From NCBI RefSeq assembly GCF_000003855.2, contig NW_003101627.1, positions 59,455 through 107,600 on the forward strand: a stretch of 48,146 nucleotides of DNA, in the 5' to 3' direction. Under the pieces are notes generated by a model, which was given only the letters and a program-made list of their open reading frames with translations, did no database searches and was not told the origin of the DNA. Below, in pieces: positions 1 to 10,997 of this stretch. The stretch comes from Blastomyces gilchristii SLH14081 (lineage: Eukaryota; Ascomycota; Eurotiomycetes; Onygenales; Ajellomycetaceae). Numbering within the stretch: the stretch's first letter is position 1; the number at the start of each line of letters is the position of its first letter. The translations under genes were made by a program, and so were the position numbers.

Positions 1-822
1 CCAAGGGTTTTTTTTTTTTTTTCCTTTTCTTTTGCCTGCAGCTAGTTGGCTAGCGTCAGCTTCCCCTTTCTTATTTAGAAAATGAAAAAATACGCAGACC
101 CTTGTTCGCTTGTTCCCTTGTCCCTTGGCCCTTGCCCGCTTTGGGTGCCCTGCCTGTTTGTGTCTGTCTGTCTGTGAATATATTATTATTAGTTATATGT
201 ATGGAGTCGTTGCTATTAAGTTCCTTTTTTTTTTAAAAAAAAAAAAAATAATAAAATTCTTTCTTTTTTTCACTGACACATAGTTGTTGTTGAGTGGTTA
301 TATATGGTCTGTCTGTGTGCTTGTTCTGAGCAGACTTAAATCCATGCCACGCCCCTTCTCTTTGTCTTGACTATTTTATTTATTCTTCTTCTTCTTTAAC
401 GATCACTCCATATAACTCTGCTTCTACTCTGTACTCTCCTTATATCGCTATCTATCCTTCTTTCTACTCCCTTCTTCCCGTCGGTTTCCAGCTTCCCTCG
501 ACCGCTCGCTCTCCTCTTCCTGGTCTCCTCTCCCGGTTCTTGCCGCCTTCTGCCCTCCCAACACGGTCCCACTCCGCCCCGCCGCAACCAGATCCCTTCG
601 TTGCACCTTAAAACCAAACAAAACCTTCGACCAGCATCCGTGCATCACATCATCCATCTCTCCTCAATCATCATCGTCATCTTCCCGGCCCGTGACTCAC
701 GCCATCAGCCCTTTAAATCACGTTCTTCCGTCGTCTGTCCTTCGAATCTAATACCTACCACCTGAACCTGCTATTCGAAACGTCTTATCACATCTCCCTC
801 TCTCTCTCTCTCCATATATATT

Positions 823-876
<54 letters not shown>

Positions 877-963
877 AGCATACAACAAACTCTAGCCATA
901 GTGAACGAACAAAAGTAGCCTGCCTCTGGCTCGCAATTCGACGCTTCACTGCAACATCTCACA
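1..963 (+). promoter_or_regulatory. Upstream region and probable 5' leader of ecl1
   Basis: No coding region is convincing here. The stretch is pyrimidine-rich with T runs at its left edge and many CT blocks between 360 and 815, as is common in fungal promoters and long leaders. A (CT)n block at about 792-812 is followed by a (TA)n microsatellite that ends about 90 bases before the ecl1 ATG. Short open frames on the minus strand are low-complexity shadows of this skewed composition. The exact transcription start cannot be seen. Confidence 0.4.
814..874. repeat. (TA)n microsatellite in ecl1 leader
   Basis: Near-perfect alternating TA with a few TT interruptions, directly preceded by a CT tract. 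It lies within 90-150 bases of the ecl1 start codon, so length variation could affect the leader or promoter (inference). Confidence 0.9.
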
Positions 964-1446
964 ATGGCAACTGCCTGGTCACTAGACTTCTGTCTGGTCT
1001 GCGATAGACAGACGCTGGGAGGGGCATACTGCTCCCAGGCTTGTCGATTAGCAGAGATGGACGGCTGTGCCACCACAGCGGCGGATTCAGAACCTTCGTC
1101 CCCCACCACCACTACACCAGTAGCGAGTCCCTGGACCGCTCAAGGATATCAACATCAACATCAACATCAACAGCCATCAGCTCTATATCTCGGTCCCGCC
1201 ATTGACTTCAGCGGTTACAAGTTCCCCGGTTCTTCTTCTTCTTCTTCTTCTTCTTCGACTCCATCCATGCCATCTGCTTCCCGACAACGTCTCTCGCCCT
1301 CCTCCTCACAAACCTCCCTCTCCTCCCTCCACAGCGTCTCCTCGAATTCCTCCTCCCTGTCCGGTCAAGCGAGAAGTGAATTGGAAAACTACTCTGGTAG
1401 TTTCGACAAAGTCCGAGACTGGAAGCGACGACGAACAGCCTCGTGA
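964..1446 (+). CDS. ecl1: Ecl1-family life-span regulatory factor
   Basis: Single-exon gene for a 160-aa protein. The N-terminus carries the family hallmark: an acidic/aromatic stretch (LDFCLVCDR) followed by a compact cysteine cluster, Cys10-x2-Cys13-x9-Cys23-x3-Cys27, ending in CSQACRLAE. This is the short zinc-binding motif of the fungal Ecl1/2/3 family, whose fission yeast members extend chronological life span and respond to sulphur or nutrient stress (family knowledge). The middle is low complexity: a His-Gln run near residues 61-70 (QHQHQHQQ) and a run of nine Ser near 90-98 coded by TCT/TCG repeats. The C-terminus (SFDKVRDWKRRR) is basic and also typical of filamentous-fungal members. 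The ATG follows CTCACA and is the only start that keeps the whole Cys motif. A cofactor or regulatory role in the nucleus is expected but not shown by the sequence. Confidence 0.85.
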   Translation: MATAWSLDFCLVCDRQTLGGAYCSQACRLAEMDGCATTAADSEPSSPTTTTPVASPWTAQGYQHQHQHQQPSALYLGPAIDFSGYKFPGSSSSSSSSSTPSMPSASRQRLSPSSSQTSLSSLHSVSSNSSSLSGQARSELENYSGSFDKVRDWKRRRTAS

Positions 1447-2133
1447 TGGTTCCTTACCATACGGAGCAACAATTACGACCCAACCCAACCCCACCCTCCC
1501 CTCCCCTCTCTCTGTTACAAGAACGGCAATACTTTCGAACCAATGTCGTTTAACTCGATTATACATGACCACTTTTCCCTTTTCCTAAAAAATATACATT
1601 ATATATATATATATGCCACCACCACATCTACGAACTTTCTGGGTCTGCGGAGTCAAAAAAACCTTTGAGGGGTGTCGGTTGAGCATGAAAACACTACCAC
1701 GAAACCAAAACTTGGATGGAAACTCTTTTCTCTGCGTCGGAAGCATATTTTGCAGCATTTTGAACTGGCGTTTTTTTTTCGCTATTATTTACCCACCAAA
1801 ACAAAGAGTGACAAAACTATATATACCCCACAAAGCGAACGACCTAAAAAAAAAAGCGTCCATGAAAATATATTCGAGAGTGATTGAGGGAAGGAAAGGG
1901 AAACAAGAAGAAACCACCGAAGACTTTGCCTTTCCATCCGACATCTCTGCACTTGAACAAAAATATATTTAAAAGAAGAAGAAAGAAAGAAAGAAAGAAA
2001 CATCCCAATGACTCTTTTCCACTCATGCTACACACAGCTGAACATACATTATGCACATGTCTCCTTTCCTTTTGTTCCTTTTTTATCAGCTTCCTCTTAA
2101 CTTTCTTTTCTTGCCTTGTCTTTTTATACATCA

Positions 2134-2162
2134 CTATACTATACTATACTATACTATACTAT
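2134..2162. repeat. (ACTAT)n pentanucleotide repeat
   Basis: About six tandem copies of CTATA/ACTAT, continuing into degenerate CCTAT units. Confidence 0.85.
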
Positions 2163-2254
2163 CCTATCCTCTCTTCTTTGCATCCTATTTCCTTTTTCCC
2201 TTTTCCTATTTTTTTAACTTGACGTTTGAAAAGATCAAAAATATCATTCGCATT

Positions 2255-2255
<1 letters not shown>

Positions 2256-2286
<31 letters not shown>
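2256..2286. repeat. Poly(T) tract, 31 nt
   Basis: Uninterrupted run of 31 T. It could be a relic poly(A) tail of a retroposed copy on the minus strand or simple slippage; no TSD was evident. Confidence 0.9.
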
Positions 2287-2394
2287 CCATTTTCATACAT
2301 CACATCACATCGCGCGGGTTGGGCACACAGACGCATACACACAAAAGAAGGTTTTGACGGAAATGAATAGAAGAAGCCAAGAGAAAAATGAGAA

Positions 2395-2690
2395 ATCACA
2401 TTATTTCATATATATATTAAGTGTTCATCAACTGATGAAACAGACATAGTGATACAATGCTATAAATGAGATGGAATGAAAATGAATGAGTTTTACATAC
2501 ACTAATTAATCATGTTAAGCTCATCTCACTGCAATGATACTATCACTACGATATTAATATTAAGCGTCAAAAAATTCATCATTATTTAATATTATATATC
2601 TCTCTATAATATACAAATTATTTTACATATACTCACTCAGTTAAAAGCTGTAAAATCTGTTATAGATTGAAATATGTGATCAATCTGAGT
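2395..2690. repeat. Short AT-rich decayed segment, possible solo LTR or other repeat relic
   Basis: Composition shifts abruptly to AT-rich, CpG-poor sequence like that of the island beyond 13 kb, then returns to normal at the CCGGCC near 2695. Near the left edge is a small inverted repeat, TTCATCA-AC-TGATGAA (about 2426-2441). I could not identify terminal repeats or TSDs, so the class is unknown. Confidence 0.35.
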
Positions 2691-2812
2691 CATGCCGGCC
2701 TCGTTACGTCATCAAGGGGGATTGCTCGTATGTTGTTAGAAACCTACGTTTTTTCTACCGGGCCACAAACTACGTCCCCGTCCAGTCCGGTCCAGTCCGA
2801 GACGAGTACGCC

Positions 2813-2839
<27 letters not shown>
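2813..2839. repeat. (AT)n microsatellite
   Basis: Thirteen or so AT units following a short direct repeat of GTCCAGTCC (2780-2798). Confidence 0.9.
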
Positions 2840-2844
<5 letters not shown>

Positions 2845-3648
2845 AAAAAAGAAAACCCCATTGCAAGGAAATCTGGCGCGGGTGTCGCGGGTGTGAGTGA
2901 GTACATGACATGTACTGTACATTATTACATACATGCAATAATATAATAGCCGGGTTTATGCAGGTACCGTAGGGGAAGGGGATGTAAGGAAGGAAGTTAT
3001 GTAAGGCTGTCTGGTAACTATGAATTGAATTTTGAGTTGATATAACAGTGTATATTCTCCGCCGTGGGGGGGAAAGGAAAGGGTTGGTTATTATTTTATC
3101 TATGTAATTAAATTATTGTGCCCCATACCATGCCATTATTGCCATGCACATACTCTCACTATGGTATGGTATGTTATGGAGGAGTTACGACTTATTGCGA
3201 GTCTCAGATTTCTATTTTATTTTATTTTTTACTTTAGTTTACTTTTCACTTTATTTATTTTTTTATGCCAGTTGCGCCACGCGTTCCCCGCCCACCACCT
3301 CCTCCCCGCGCCGGAAAAAAAATTAAAAATTTTTTTTTTATCATACCCATCACACGGACAACCACAACCATCATCGAGCAAAGAGAAGAGATTCCATCCA
3401 TCCCGGCAGTGACGCATGACGTATGTGGCTTCCAATGATCTGATCGGACCCGCTAACTGAACTAACTTACTTGCTTCCTGGCGAGATGACAGGCGAGAGG
3501 CGAAAAAAATAGACAAAAAATCTCGACACATTGGGCTGAGGGATCGTATGATCGAGTATGATCGAGTCCGGGCCGATGATAGTTTTACAAGCCGTCTAGC
3601 AGATAAATAAATAGATAATTGTTGTTGCCAAGTGCAGAAAACTATAAT

Positions 3649-3746
3649 GCAAAAAAAAAAAAAAAGAAAAAAAAAAAAAAAGAAAGAAAAAAAAAGAAAA
3701 ACAAAAAAGAAAAAATAAAAATAAAAAAAAATAAAAAATAAAAAAT
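3649..3746. repeat. A-rich low-complexity tract
   Basis: Nearly 100 bases of A runs broken by single G, C or T. It creates an artificial Phe-rich open frame on the minus strand. It lies about 200 bases beyond the stop codon of the minus-strand gene at 3940 and may fall in its 3' UTR or terminator region. Confidence 0.8.
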
Positions 3747-3939
3747 CACGTAGAATGCAAAACACAGAACACGGAAAGGTATCCGGAAAACAGCAGCAGC
3801 AGCAGTAGTCATAAATAAAAGCAATACCCCTACTCCCAGTTATCTCCTCTCCTGCGCCCAAAACTCCTATTGGAAACTCCGTATCTCAATCCATCTATCA
3901 ATACCCCAATCTCCGAATCCCCGAATCAATCAACCCTTC

Positions 3940-6074
3940 TCATCCCATTGCCAAATCCGTCTGACTCTTCCTAGCCAGCTTCAGCTTCAACTTCTGTTTC
4001 TCCGCCCACTCGCGGCTAGCCAACCGACCCCGCTCCGCCGCTTCAGTCCGGGCTCGCTTCGCTGCCTCCTCCTTCTCTCGCCGCTCGCGGTCCCGTTCGA
4101 TTTCGTGGATCCGATCTCGCGCAAATATCTCTTTCCCACGCGACCTTTGCACGGATAGTGTGCCATCTATCATTTTCTGGGTCGAGGTCGAGGTGGTAGT
4201 AGTGGTTGGGGTGGTTAGGTTGTTGTTGTTATTGTTGTTGGAAGATGAAGATACTGGCGAGGTCTCGCTGGGGTTGGGGTTGTCTTGGTCCCTGGGGGGT
4301 GGTCTGTTGGAGTCTAAATCTTTGTGTCTAGTGTTGAGCTTCGCAAGGCGTGCTGGGGTAGCCGGGGTGTCCGTTGTGTCTGGTTGTGTGTGACTGGACG
4401 CGGCGTTCCTTGTCACAGCACTGCGCAAGGAGCTGGTTCTGGTAGACGCCAGCGCACTGGACCTCCGTGACTGAAGTGATGCGGACCTTCTGGGGTTTTT
4501 AGCTAGGGTGTTTATGTTTTGTTGTGCTTCCTCTGCATTGAGCGTCGCGCGACTCCGGCTTGCAACTGTTTCCTTCACAGGCAAGGACGGTGTAGAGTAG
4601 TTTCGCAACGCCCTCGCCTTAAACTCTCGCCTTCGCTGTAGCTCTTCCTCTTCCCGCTTCAGGCGCTCTTCACGTTGCGCTTTCTGGCGCCTTGATATGG
4701 CCTCCCCTGGCAATTCAAATGTTGGGCGTGTGGGCGGTTTGGTAGATTTAGATGGCGTAAATCTAGGTTTTAATATACTATTAATGGCGGTGGAATTGGG
4801 GCGGGCCTTAGTTGTCCGAGATGTCAGTGTTGGCATGGTATCCGAAGGTAAGTTGGGATGGCTGCTTTTCCTGGATATGGTTGCACGAATAGGACCTGGT
4901 CTAGAATCGGTTGATGCTGAACGGGCGGGTTTGCTGACAGGCCGATCAGAGTTCTTCGTTGAAAGCGCGGCAGCGACGGATGATTGCCTAGTTTTCATAG
5001 ACAGTGAAGGACGTTGAGAGAGCTTTGCTTCTCTAGGTCGCGACCTCTGTTCATCCTCGCTGCGTTGGTGCTGGATTGCTGCATTGGGCTTCTTGGAAGC
5101 TATGCTTGTATTGTTTCTTCGTGATGAACGGATTCCATCAGCTGGAGTGCCTGCTCTCAGAGGAGAGTCGAGCCCGTGCTCTTCCACGACAGGCAGGGCC
5201 TGTCCAATCTGTTCAAGGGCATCTTCAAGGGCATCTATGGCATCCAAGGGGTCTACGATATCCTGGTAATTTCTAGCTTGAGCATGAGACGTGGATGACA
5301 CGGATCGTGTCTCAGGATTGGCCCATTTGTCATTGCTGTTTGATTTGAAAGCTGGACGTATAGATTGCAGGAAAGAATCTTCGTCTTCGTCAGCTAATTC
5401 CTCCTTTACCGGACTTTTATGCAATTCCGGATCGAATCGTGGAGTCTGGGTAATCTGCGATGGAACTAGCTGTAGAGGCTGCGATTTAGGGGAAACTTGT
5501 TCCTCTATGACCTGGGACATTGGATCTGGGGTTATTATATCTGTTGAAGACATATGTTAGTATGTTTAATCTAACATCCCCAATCGTCAAAGAAACCAAA
5601 AACATAAGAAAGGGACATAGGAACCAACAAAACTCAAGTTTACCCGCCTTTTTGTCCTCGTTGACTATCCACCGTGCGGTTGTTACCAGTCCGAGTAGGC
5701 GGGGTTTGCTCGCCGTGTCTATCAACGTCACCCAACAATGTATTCCGAAATACCTTTATCCCAAGTTCTTCCGGGTTTATTAGGTCCCTTATACTTCGAG
5801 ATCTTTTTAACTGTATACCTGTTACTCTTCTTGTCGGGTTATTTCTGGTAATCTCCTCTTTTTCCCGTTTTGACTTTGAAGCGATCGAAATGTTCTCAGG
5901 CGAGATTTGAGTATGGTCGTGGTTACCAGTTGTTTCTTCAAGAGCTCTCCGTGTACTGGGAAATGTTGATGTACTATTCGAAGCTTCAATTAACGACGTA
6001 TGGGGTGGATTTATAGGGTCCTTTATATCATGAGTGTTGTTGCGGCGCGAGACAGCGCGTGTGACGCGAGGCAT
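3940..6074 (-). CDS. Conserved fungal basic coiled-coil protein, function unknown
   Basis: Two exons, 6074-5687 and 5540-3940, give 662 aa. The 146-nt intron has donor GTAACA, a consensus TACTAAC branch point and acceptor CAACAG. A closer-looking donor at 5643 would break the frame, so I chose 5686. The start MPRVTRAVSRR resembles a Eurotiomycete family often catalogued as 'carboxylesterase family', but I see no hydrolase fold or GxSxG motif. Residues about 270-400 are Ser/Arg/Pro-rich and disordered. A charged helix near 408-440 (KAQREERLKREEEELQRRR) leads into FKARALRNYSTPSLPVK, faintly like the FKARP-type motif of TPX2-like microtubule proteins. Residues about 540-570 hold Ser, Asn and Thr runs. 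The C-terminus (595-655) is a second basic coiled coil ending in REWAEKQKLKLKLARK. It lies just downstream of dad2 on the same strand. The gene call is firm; the function is not known. Confidence 0.8.
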
Positions 6075-6809
6075 TATAGAGCTAGATTGTATTCTGGAAG
6101 GGTTGAGCTAGATCAGTGAAGGACAGATCTAGGATTAGGACCAATTCACGGTGTATATCTCCCAGTCGCGATTGTGTTTGATTGATCTAGTAGGGCGTGT
6201 GTGTTGGACAGTGGATCAGCCCGTTTGTGTAACCCGCAATCACTGATTAACAAGAGGTTACGCAAATAATTCCCGTAGCTTTTATGTCAATTGAAGGTTG
6301 GCTATGAGGAGACAGGACGACTTGTGGAAGGAGATTCAATGTGTGTTGGAGATTTCAACAGGATTAGGGGGAGTTGGTTGCGGGCTTGGGTTGTTGTTGA
6401 TACGGCAACCGCGGTTAGTGTGGCGCGGCGGTGTATGCGACCCGCACTAGCGCAAAGCTTAAATAAAGGTATCTCGTTCTCGAACTCAGCTAGGAGGACT
6501 GAAACCACCCCCCGCCTTATGATATTTATGTGACAGAGGCCGCGGGGGGATAAATAGCCATGATTGTCTTAAGTCGCACTATTTTTTCATTGCTTATCGC
6601 GGACTTCCGCAGCGGTATTCCGTTTGCACAGAATAGATATGGAAAACCTTTTCAATTGCCCTGGCTATCTTATACCAATTTACCTCTTCATTTTAAATTA
6701 TGTCTATCTAGATCAAACGCCTATATATGACCTGTGTATGCCGAAAGAACAGGAAATATTGTACAAGGGTATAAAAATGCAAGTCATCACTGTATTTCAT
6801 CAACTGTAC
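6075..6809. promoter_or_regulatory. Promoter of the 662-aa gene and 3' flank of dad2
   Basis: Both neighbours are on the minus strand, so this 735-bp spacer should contain the dad2 3' UTR (right part) and the promoter of the coiled-coil gene (left part). No open frame shows family features. Several CCGC/GCGG-rich patches lie between 6400 and 6625. I see no defined regulatory motif that I would name. Confidence 0.4.
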
Positions 6810-7415
6810 TCATGCTTTGGCTGGGTGATCCTCTCCTGTTGTTCGCGATGTGCCCGACTGCTCAGCGGGGATCCGAACCAGTGTCGAGGGCAGCGGGGGC
6901 GTGTTTTGTTCGTCTTTCTCGGTTTCCTTCGCATCGTGATCGCGTTCACTTGCAGCTGCTACCTTGGCTAAATATCCACAATTGGCCTCTGCATATTCTG
7001 TATCAATGTATGTTTGAGTGGACTCACTGGATGCCATGCTGATTGCACTAAGGACATTGCCCCAATTTGCCATAACGCATGCGACAGCTAATCGACATCA
7101 GATGGTTAGCGCTTTTGCATGTGCCAAAAAGCTTTCAGCATTCAAGAGGCGAATTGGTTTGAAAACCATGTATGCGTGGAACCAACCTTCAGTCCCGTCC
7201 TTCAGGGTACTCAACTTCTCCTCCAATGCCTCCATTTGCGAGGCCAACGCGCCGCTCACATCGCGGAGTTGTCTAAGGTTTTCAAGTTCGAGTCTTTTGG
7301 ACGCTATTCGGGCTGCGAGAGGGGACGATTGCTGGGAGGAAAGAGGGTGTATGGAAGACTGTCGAAGAGAGGAGGAAGTCCCCGTGGAGGAGAACACTGC
7401 TGTTGGCCTGGACAT
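6810..7415 (-). CDS. dad2: DASH/Dam1 complex subunit Dad2
   Basis: Two exons, 7415-7187 and 7087-6810, encode 168 aa. The 99-nt intron starts GTTGGT, has a GCTAAC branch point and ends GATTAG. Joining it restores the family core: ARIASKRLELENLRQLRD (about 35-52), a short helix ending EALEEKLSTLKDGTE, then AVACVMANWGNVLSAISMAS across the splice. Dad2 is a small helical subunit of the DASH ring that couples kinetochores to spindle microtubules (family knowledge). The N-terminus is Ser-rich. The tail after about residue 97 is longer than in yeast Dad2, polar and Pro/Thr-rich, with no recognisable domain; a missed 3' intron is possible. It is divergent from sgo1 across 445 bp, so two mitotic genes share one upstream region. 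Confidence 0.9.
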
Positions 7416-7860
7416 CGTCTATAGCATGCTATTTAGAAACAATGTCACCAGACCGGTGTGCTGCAACTAGATAATAAAATCAATGGAATGACGTTTGGAA
7501 GAACGACGCGATAAAGGATAAGCGATATCAGCACGTGACCATATGCCAGGCACGTGTTTTAGCTTCAACGCTCGTCGGAGCAACCAAGCTAACCGCTTCC
7601 GGTCAAATGTCAACAAAGCGGGCTCCTTGTTGTTTTGTGCCATCGCAACAACCGTCGGAAATCTATCCAACATTTTTCCAACGACCTCTAGCTACATAGA
7701 AGTCGAAACCAACGACAGGACTCTGGGAGAAGAACTTCACAAAGCTTATTATTATCTGTTTAACTAACAAGACCTTATAATTAATGTCCCAACCATCTTC
7801 CTGTTCCACCCCTGTCATACCAGTTTTGACTCGACGATTGACCCTTTGTAGCTTGCCGCT
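7416..7860. promoter_or_regulatory. Shared divergent promoter of dad2 and sgo1 with two CACGTG sites
   Basis: The spacer between the two start codons is 445 bp. It contains CACGTG at 7532-7537, in the context CACGTGACC, and again at 7551-7556, 19 bp apart. CACGTGAC is the complement of GTCACGTG, a match to the yeast Cbf1/CDEI consensus RTCACRTG. A GACGCGA sequence at about 7505 resembles cell-cycle MCB/SCB boxes. The motifs are seen; their use is inferred. Short frames in this interval (such as 7467-7673 and 7543-7767) show no family features. Confidence 0.5.
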
Positions 7861-10159
7861 ATGGCGAGGTTGAATGATATCCCCGTTGCTGCGGAATCAG
7901 TCGAATCTTGTATGCTGAATTTCCTAGGTTAATGTGCACCCAGAGAGCCTCTGCTAACTTGGGATCCTTTGCTAGTAAAACGTCGGTTCATACGGCAAAA
8001 TCGCGAAATTGCGCGTGCGAACTCTATGCAATCTCTCCGTATACGCACTCTAGAATCCGAAGTCTCTCGCCTTCTTACGGAAAATGCTTCCCTTCGTGAG
8101 GAGGTCATCGCTACAAATCAAGAACTTGAAAAGTTCAAGCATGATGGACAATTGGGTTGTGAAATCGATAACCTAAAATCGAAACTGGATGCAAAGCTGG
8201 CTGAATTTGGAAGCTTGATTGCAGACTTGGGCTCATTACCTCAGAGAAGAGGTCTGGCTGGGAAGTCACGGCAAAGATCCATTGGTGGAGAATTCCAAAT
8301 TTCTCCGGAAGCGGCTCGTCGGAGATCTCTAATGAAGGCTGCTCGACAGGTGACGGATGAGGGTCGGCTTCCCGCTATTGTGGAAGACAAATTTTACCCC
8401 AGATTAACGCTAGAGTAAGGATTTACTATGTTACTGACACTTTCTTTTGGTATGGTTATGCTAATACAATGTGCAGAAGTGAGGATTTTGCCGATCTAGC
8501 AGGCAGTGAGGGAGGAGAAAACGATTCGCCTGAGATAATTTCCACGCCAGTTCTAACAATCCCGAACACGGTGGACTCCTCCGCAGATGAAGAGCCTGCA
8601 ATGATTTTTGGAGCCAACGAAAATATAATTCAGCCCTCACCGTCCATTTCGAACTTGGGGGCAAGGAGAAGGAAGAGGGATAGTTCGTTGCTAAATAGTA
8701 CGCCCCGGAGCAAAGCAATGGAAAGCAAGGAGCAAGAATTTGTGCCGATACATATTTCAAAATCTGGATCCAAACGCAAGCTTAGTGTACGGGATGACGA
8801 CGAAGACTTGATGTCACAAGACTTAAATGACCATGACGATTTCCACTACACTCGATTAGCCGGGTTATCTACCTATACCTCAAGAAATCCCGACGTAGAG
8901 CCTGAAGGGACACCAACAAAAGTCAACGCGGACAAGGCAGAAAGCCAGCGAGTGGAAAGAACTACTGTTCGGCCTGCCCTAGGGCCTAGTATGTACCATC
9001 TCTGCCCTCTGTTTCTAGAATTTGACTAATGCGTTGATTCACAGAAAGTACAAATATCAAGCAAAGATCCTCCTCGCCTACCAAAAAGAATCCAGGCGCT
9101 GGGGGTTGGGAAAAGGAGATCCCAAAGCCTAACCCTAAACCACCAAAGAATAGAAGCCACAATGCCATTGACAAATCAATGCGAACAGTTCACGTTCCTA
9201 CTACTGAGCAAACGAAACAGGGCGTTGTGGATATTGATCTAGCGCAGGAACGGGGCCCTGTCGAGGAAAACAGGGACACTGAACAGGCTTCAACATACAC
9301 TTTGGAAACTCTTCGAGAAGCCAGAGATACGCCACCCTTACCCACGGCTGGGACGACCCGTCCACCCCGCAGATCCCGAGGTTCTATAAGCTACGCGGAG
9401 CCAAATCTTAGGGATAAAATGCGGCGACCTACCAAGGAACTTGTAGATGCTGTTAGCGGTGATGTTCGCTTCAGACGATCCTCGAAGTCTCATCTCGACA
9501 TGGCCAAGGAAAGGTGCAGTGAAGAAAGCAGCCATAATTTCGACGTATCTTCAATGGCCTATAATGACTCATGCGCGACTTCTCTAGAAGGGAAAGATCA
9601 AAATTTGATGATGGAGTTGCCCTCTAATGTCACGGCCGACAGGAAACGCCGGACACTCTCCATAACTAAATTCGATTTTGTAACTGTTCCAGCAACGGGC
9701 CAGTCGACGTCAAGTGTGGCTATATCAACTCTTATGGCAGGAAGTAAAAGGCGAAGTCATCGAGAAAGAGACACTGCTGAAAGCTCCGTCGACTATGAAC
9801 AAGGTGTTGGTGCTGGTAATGGTTCCACTCGTTCTTCTCGAAGACACTCCTCCAATCCGACTACAGGTGGAACAAACTCAAGGTCACGTAGAAGCAAAAG
9901 TTCTGCTCTCCTTGCAAAGGAAAACGCCGTGAATGTCCAGGCTGTCTTGGAATCGGCAAGGCTCAATGTGAATAGCAAACTGGGTAACGATTACCACCAG
10001 CATGCTTCTTCCTCTTCGATCTCTTCGTCCAATCCAAGAGCCACAAAGGTCGTTTCGGAATTCGACTATGACGCTTTTCTTGAAGCGCAGGAAGACGCGT
10101 CTGAGGTTAGGAGGGTGCAGCGACTTGCCACATCGAGGCGGCGGAGTATGATGTTGTGA
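7861..10159 (+). CDS. sgo1: Shugoshin, centromeric cohesin protector
   Basis: Four exons (7861-7909, 7976-8414, 8477-8988, 9045-10159) give 704 aa. The introns are 66, 62 and 56 nt, with donors GTATGC, GTAAGG and GTATGT and branch points GCTAAC, GCTAAT and ACTAAT. The first splice is needed to rebuild the conserved N-terminus MARLNDIPVAAESVES-LKRRF. Residues about 17-70 form the shugoshin coiled coil (FIRQNREIARANSMQSLRIR, then heptads), which in the family dimerises and recruits PP2A-B56. The basic shugoshin C-terminal motif lies near 443-470 (ISYAEPNLRDKMRRPTKEL), the part that binds phosphorylated histone H2A. The region between is polar and poorly conserved. The protein ends FDYDAFLEAQED...RRRSMML, a tail seen in filamentous fungi. 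One shugoshin per genome is usual in these fungi. It is divergent from dad2. Confidence 0.93.
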
Positions 10160-10997
10160 AGCGTACTGTTACATGACGATTATATAGGATTCCTTTTTGG
10201 TTTCTTCTCTATTTGGGGAAGGGGAAGGCAGTTCGGGGACGGGCCTTTTTCTGTTGGTTTTTGTTCCTATAGAGTTTATAATACCCATTACAGCCAGCCT
10301 TGTACTGTTCATTTTGTTAATTGAATCTTTTTAAGTATTTCTCCCCCTTTTCCTTCGCCTTTTTCATGAGCACCTCTCCCTTGAAAGTTGGAAGGGGAGG
10401 TCAAGGCAAAAATGGAAAAGTAGGTGAATCCCGATAAGAAATTGTTTGTCGGGAACGAGCACGCAAGAACCATCCAACGTGTCATTATGCCAGAGGAAAA
10501 AGAAAGAGAATCATTGACGAGTTCTGCTTTTCATCAGACTGGCATAGATATTGGTATTTTCAACAGACTCTATGTATTACCTATGTGCTGTGTCATGCGC
10601 TTGCGCCTTGGTAACACCAAGGAAGGTCTTTTTCTATGAACAAAAAGCTCAAAGACGAATGGAAAGGGCGGGGAGACGAGGAGATATTTGCTCCCAGTCA
10701 AAATCGCAAAAACGCCATTTTCCCAATGCTTGTTGCTTGTATGCCTGCATGTGCGCGTGATCGCCCGCCCAAAATATCCTCAACGCATATCGTAATTCAT
10801 TCCGGAAAAAGAATAAAGAGATGTGAAAGCCCAGACGGATCCACTGGTCAATCGTGGTGGGGCGGATAAGAAGAATATGTGACTGGTCGGTGGATAGGAG
10901 GCTATTTATTAATCTATCTTCTTAGAGTATAACCCCCCCCCACCCCAAATCCTTATCGCTTAGCTCTCTGGCCCTCCCTTCAGTTGGCGGCCATTAT
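10160..10997. other. Convergent 3' flanks of sgo1 and ypi1
   Basis: sgo1 ends at 10159 and ypi1 (minus) ends at 10998, so both 3' UTRs should lie here. I see G-rich and T-rich patches and a C run at about 10932-10945, but no gene. Open frames at 10424-10869 are short, overlap each other and lack recognisable features. Confidence 0.5.

Larger units (their letters stand above)
1447..3939. other. Intergenic: ecl1 3' flank and far 3' flank of the gene at 3940-6074
   Basis: I see no gene in these 2.5 kb. Open frames here are driven by homopolymers and simple repeats (pentamer CTATA, T31, (AT)n, long A-rich tract). The subsegment at about 2395-2690 is much more AT-rich than its surroundings and resembles a decayed repeat. 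The two flanking genes are convergent, so this space should hold both 3' UTRs. Confidence 0.6.

Noticed and set aside
1613..2449. Several overlapping open frames between ecl1 and the A-rich tract
   Set aside because: Low-complexity frames over T/A runs and the pentamer repeat, overlapping each other on both strands.
3229..3861. Minus-strand 210-codon open frame rich in Phe
   Set aside because: Produced by the A-rich tract and homopolymers; no domain, no intron signals.
5643..5644. Donor GTAAAC at 5643 for the intron of the 662-aa gene
   Set aside because: It uses the same acceptor but shifts the reading frame to early stops; the donor GTAACA at 5686 keeps the frame.
7467..7767. Short frames in the dad2-sgo1 spacer
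   Set aside because: They lie in a divergent promoter, have no family features and contain the CACGTG sites.
10424..10869. Three short plus-strand frames downstream of sgo1
   Set aside because: Overlapping, unrelated to each other, and in the expected convergent 3' UTR space.
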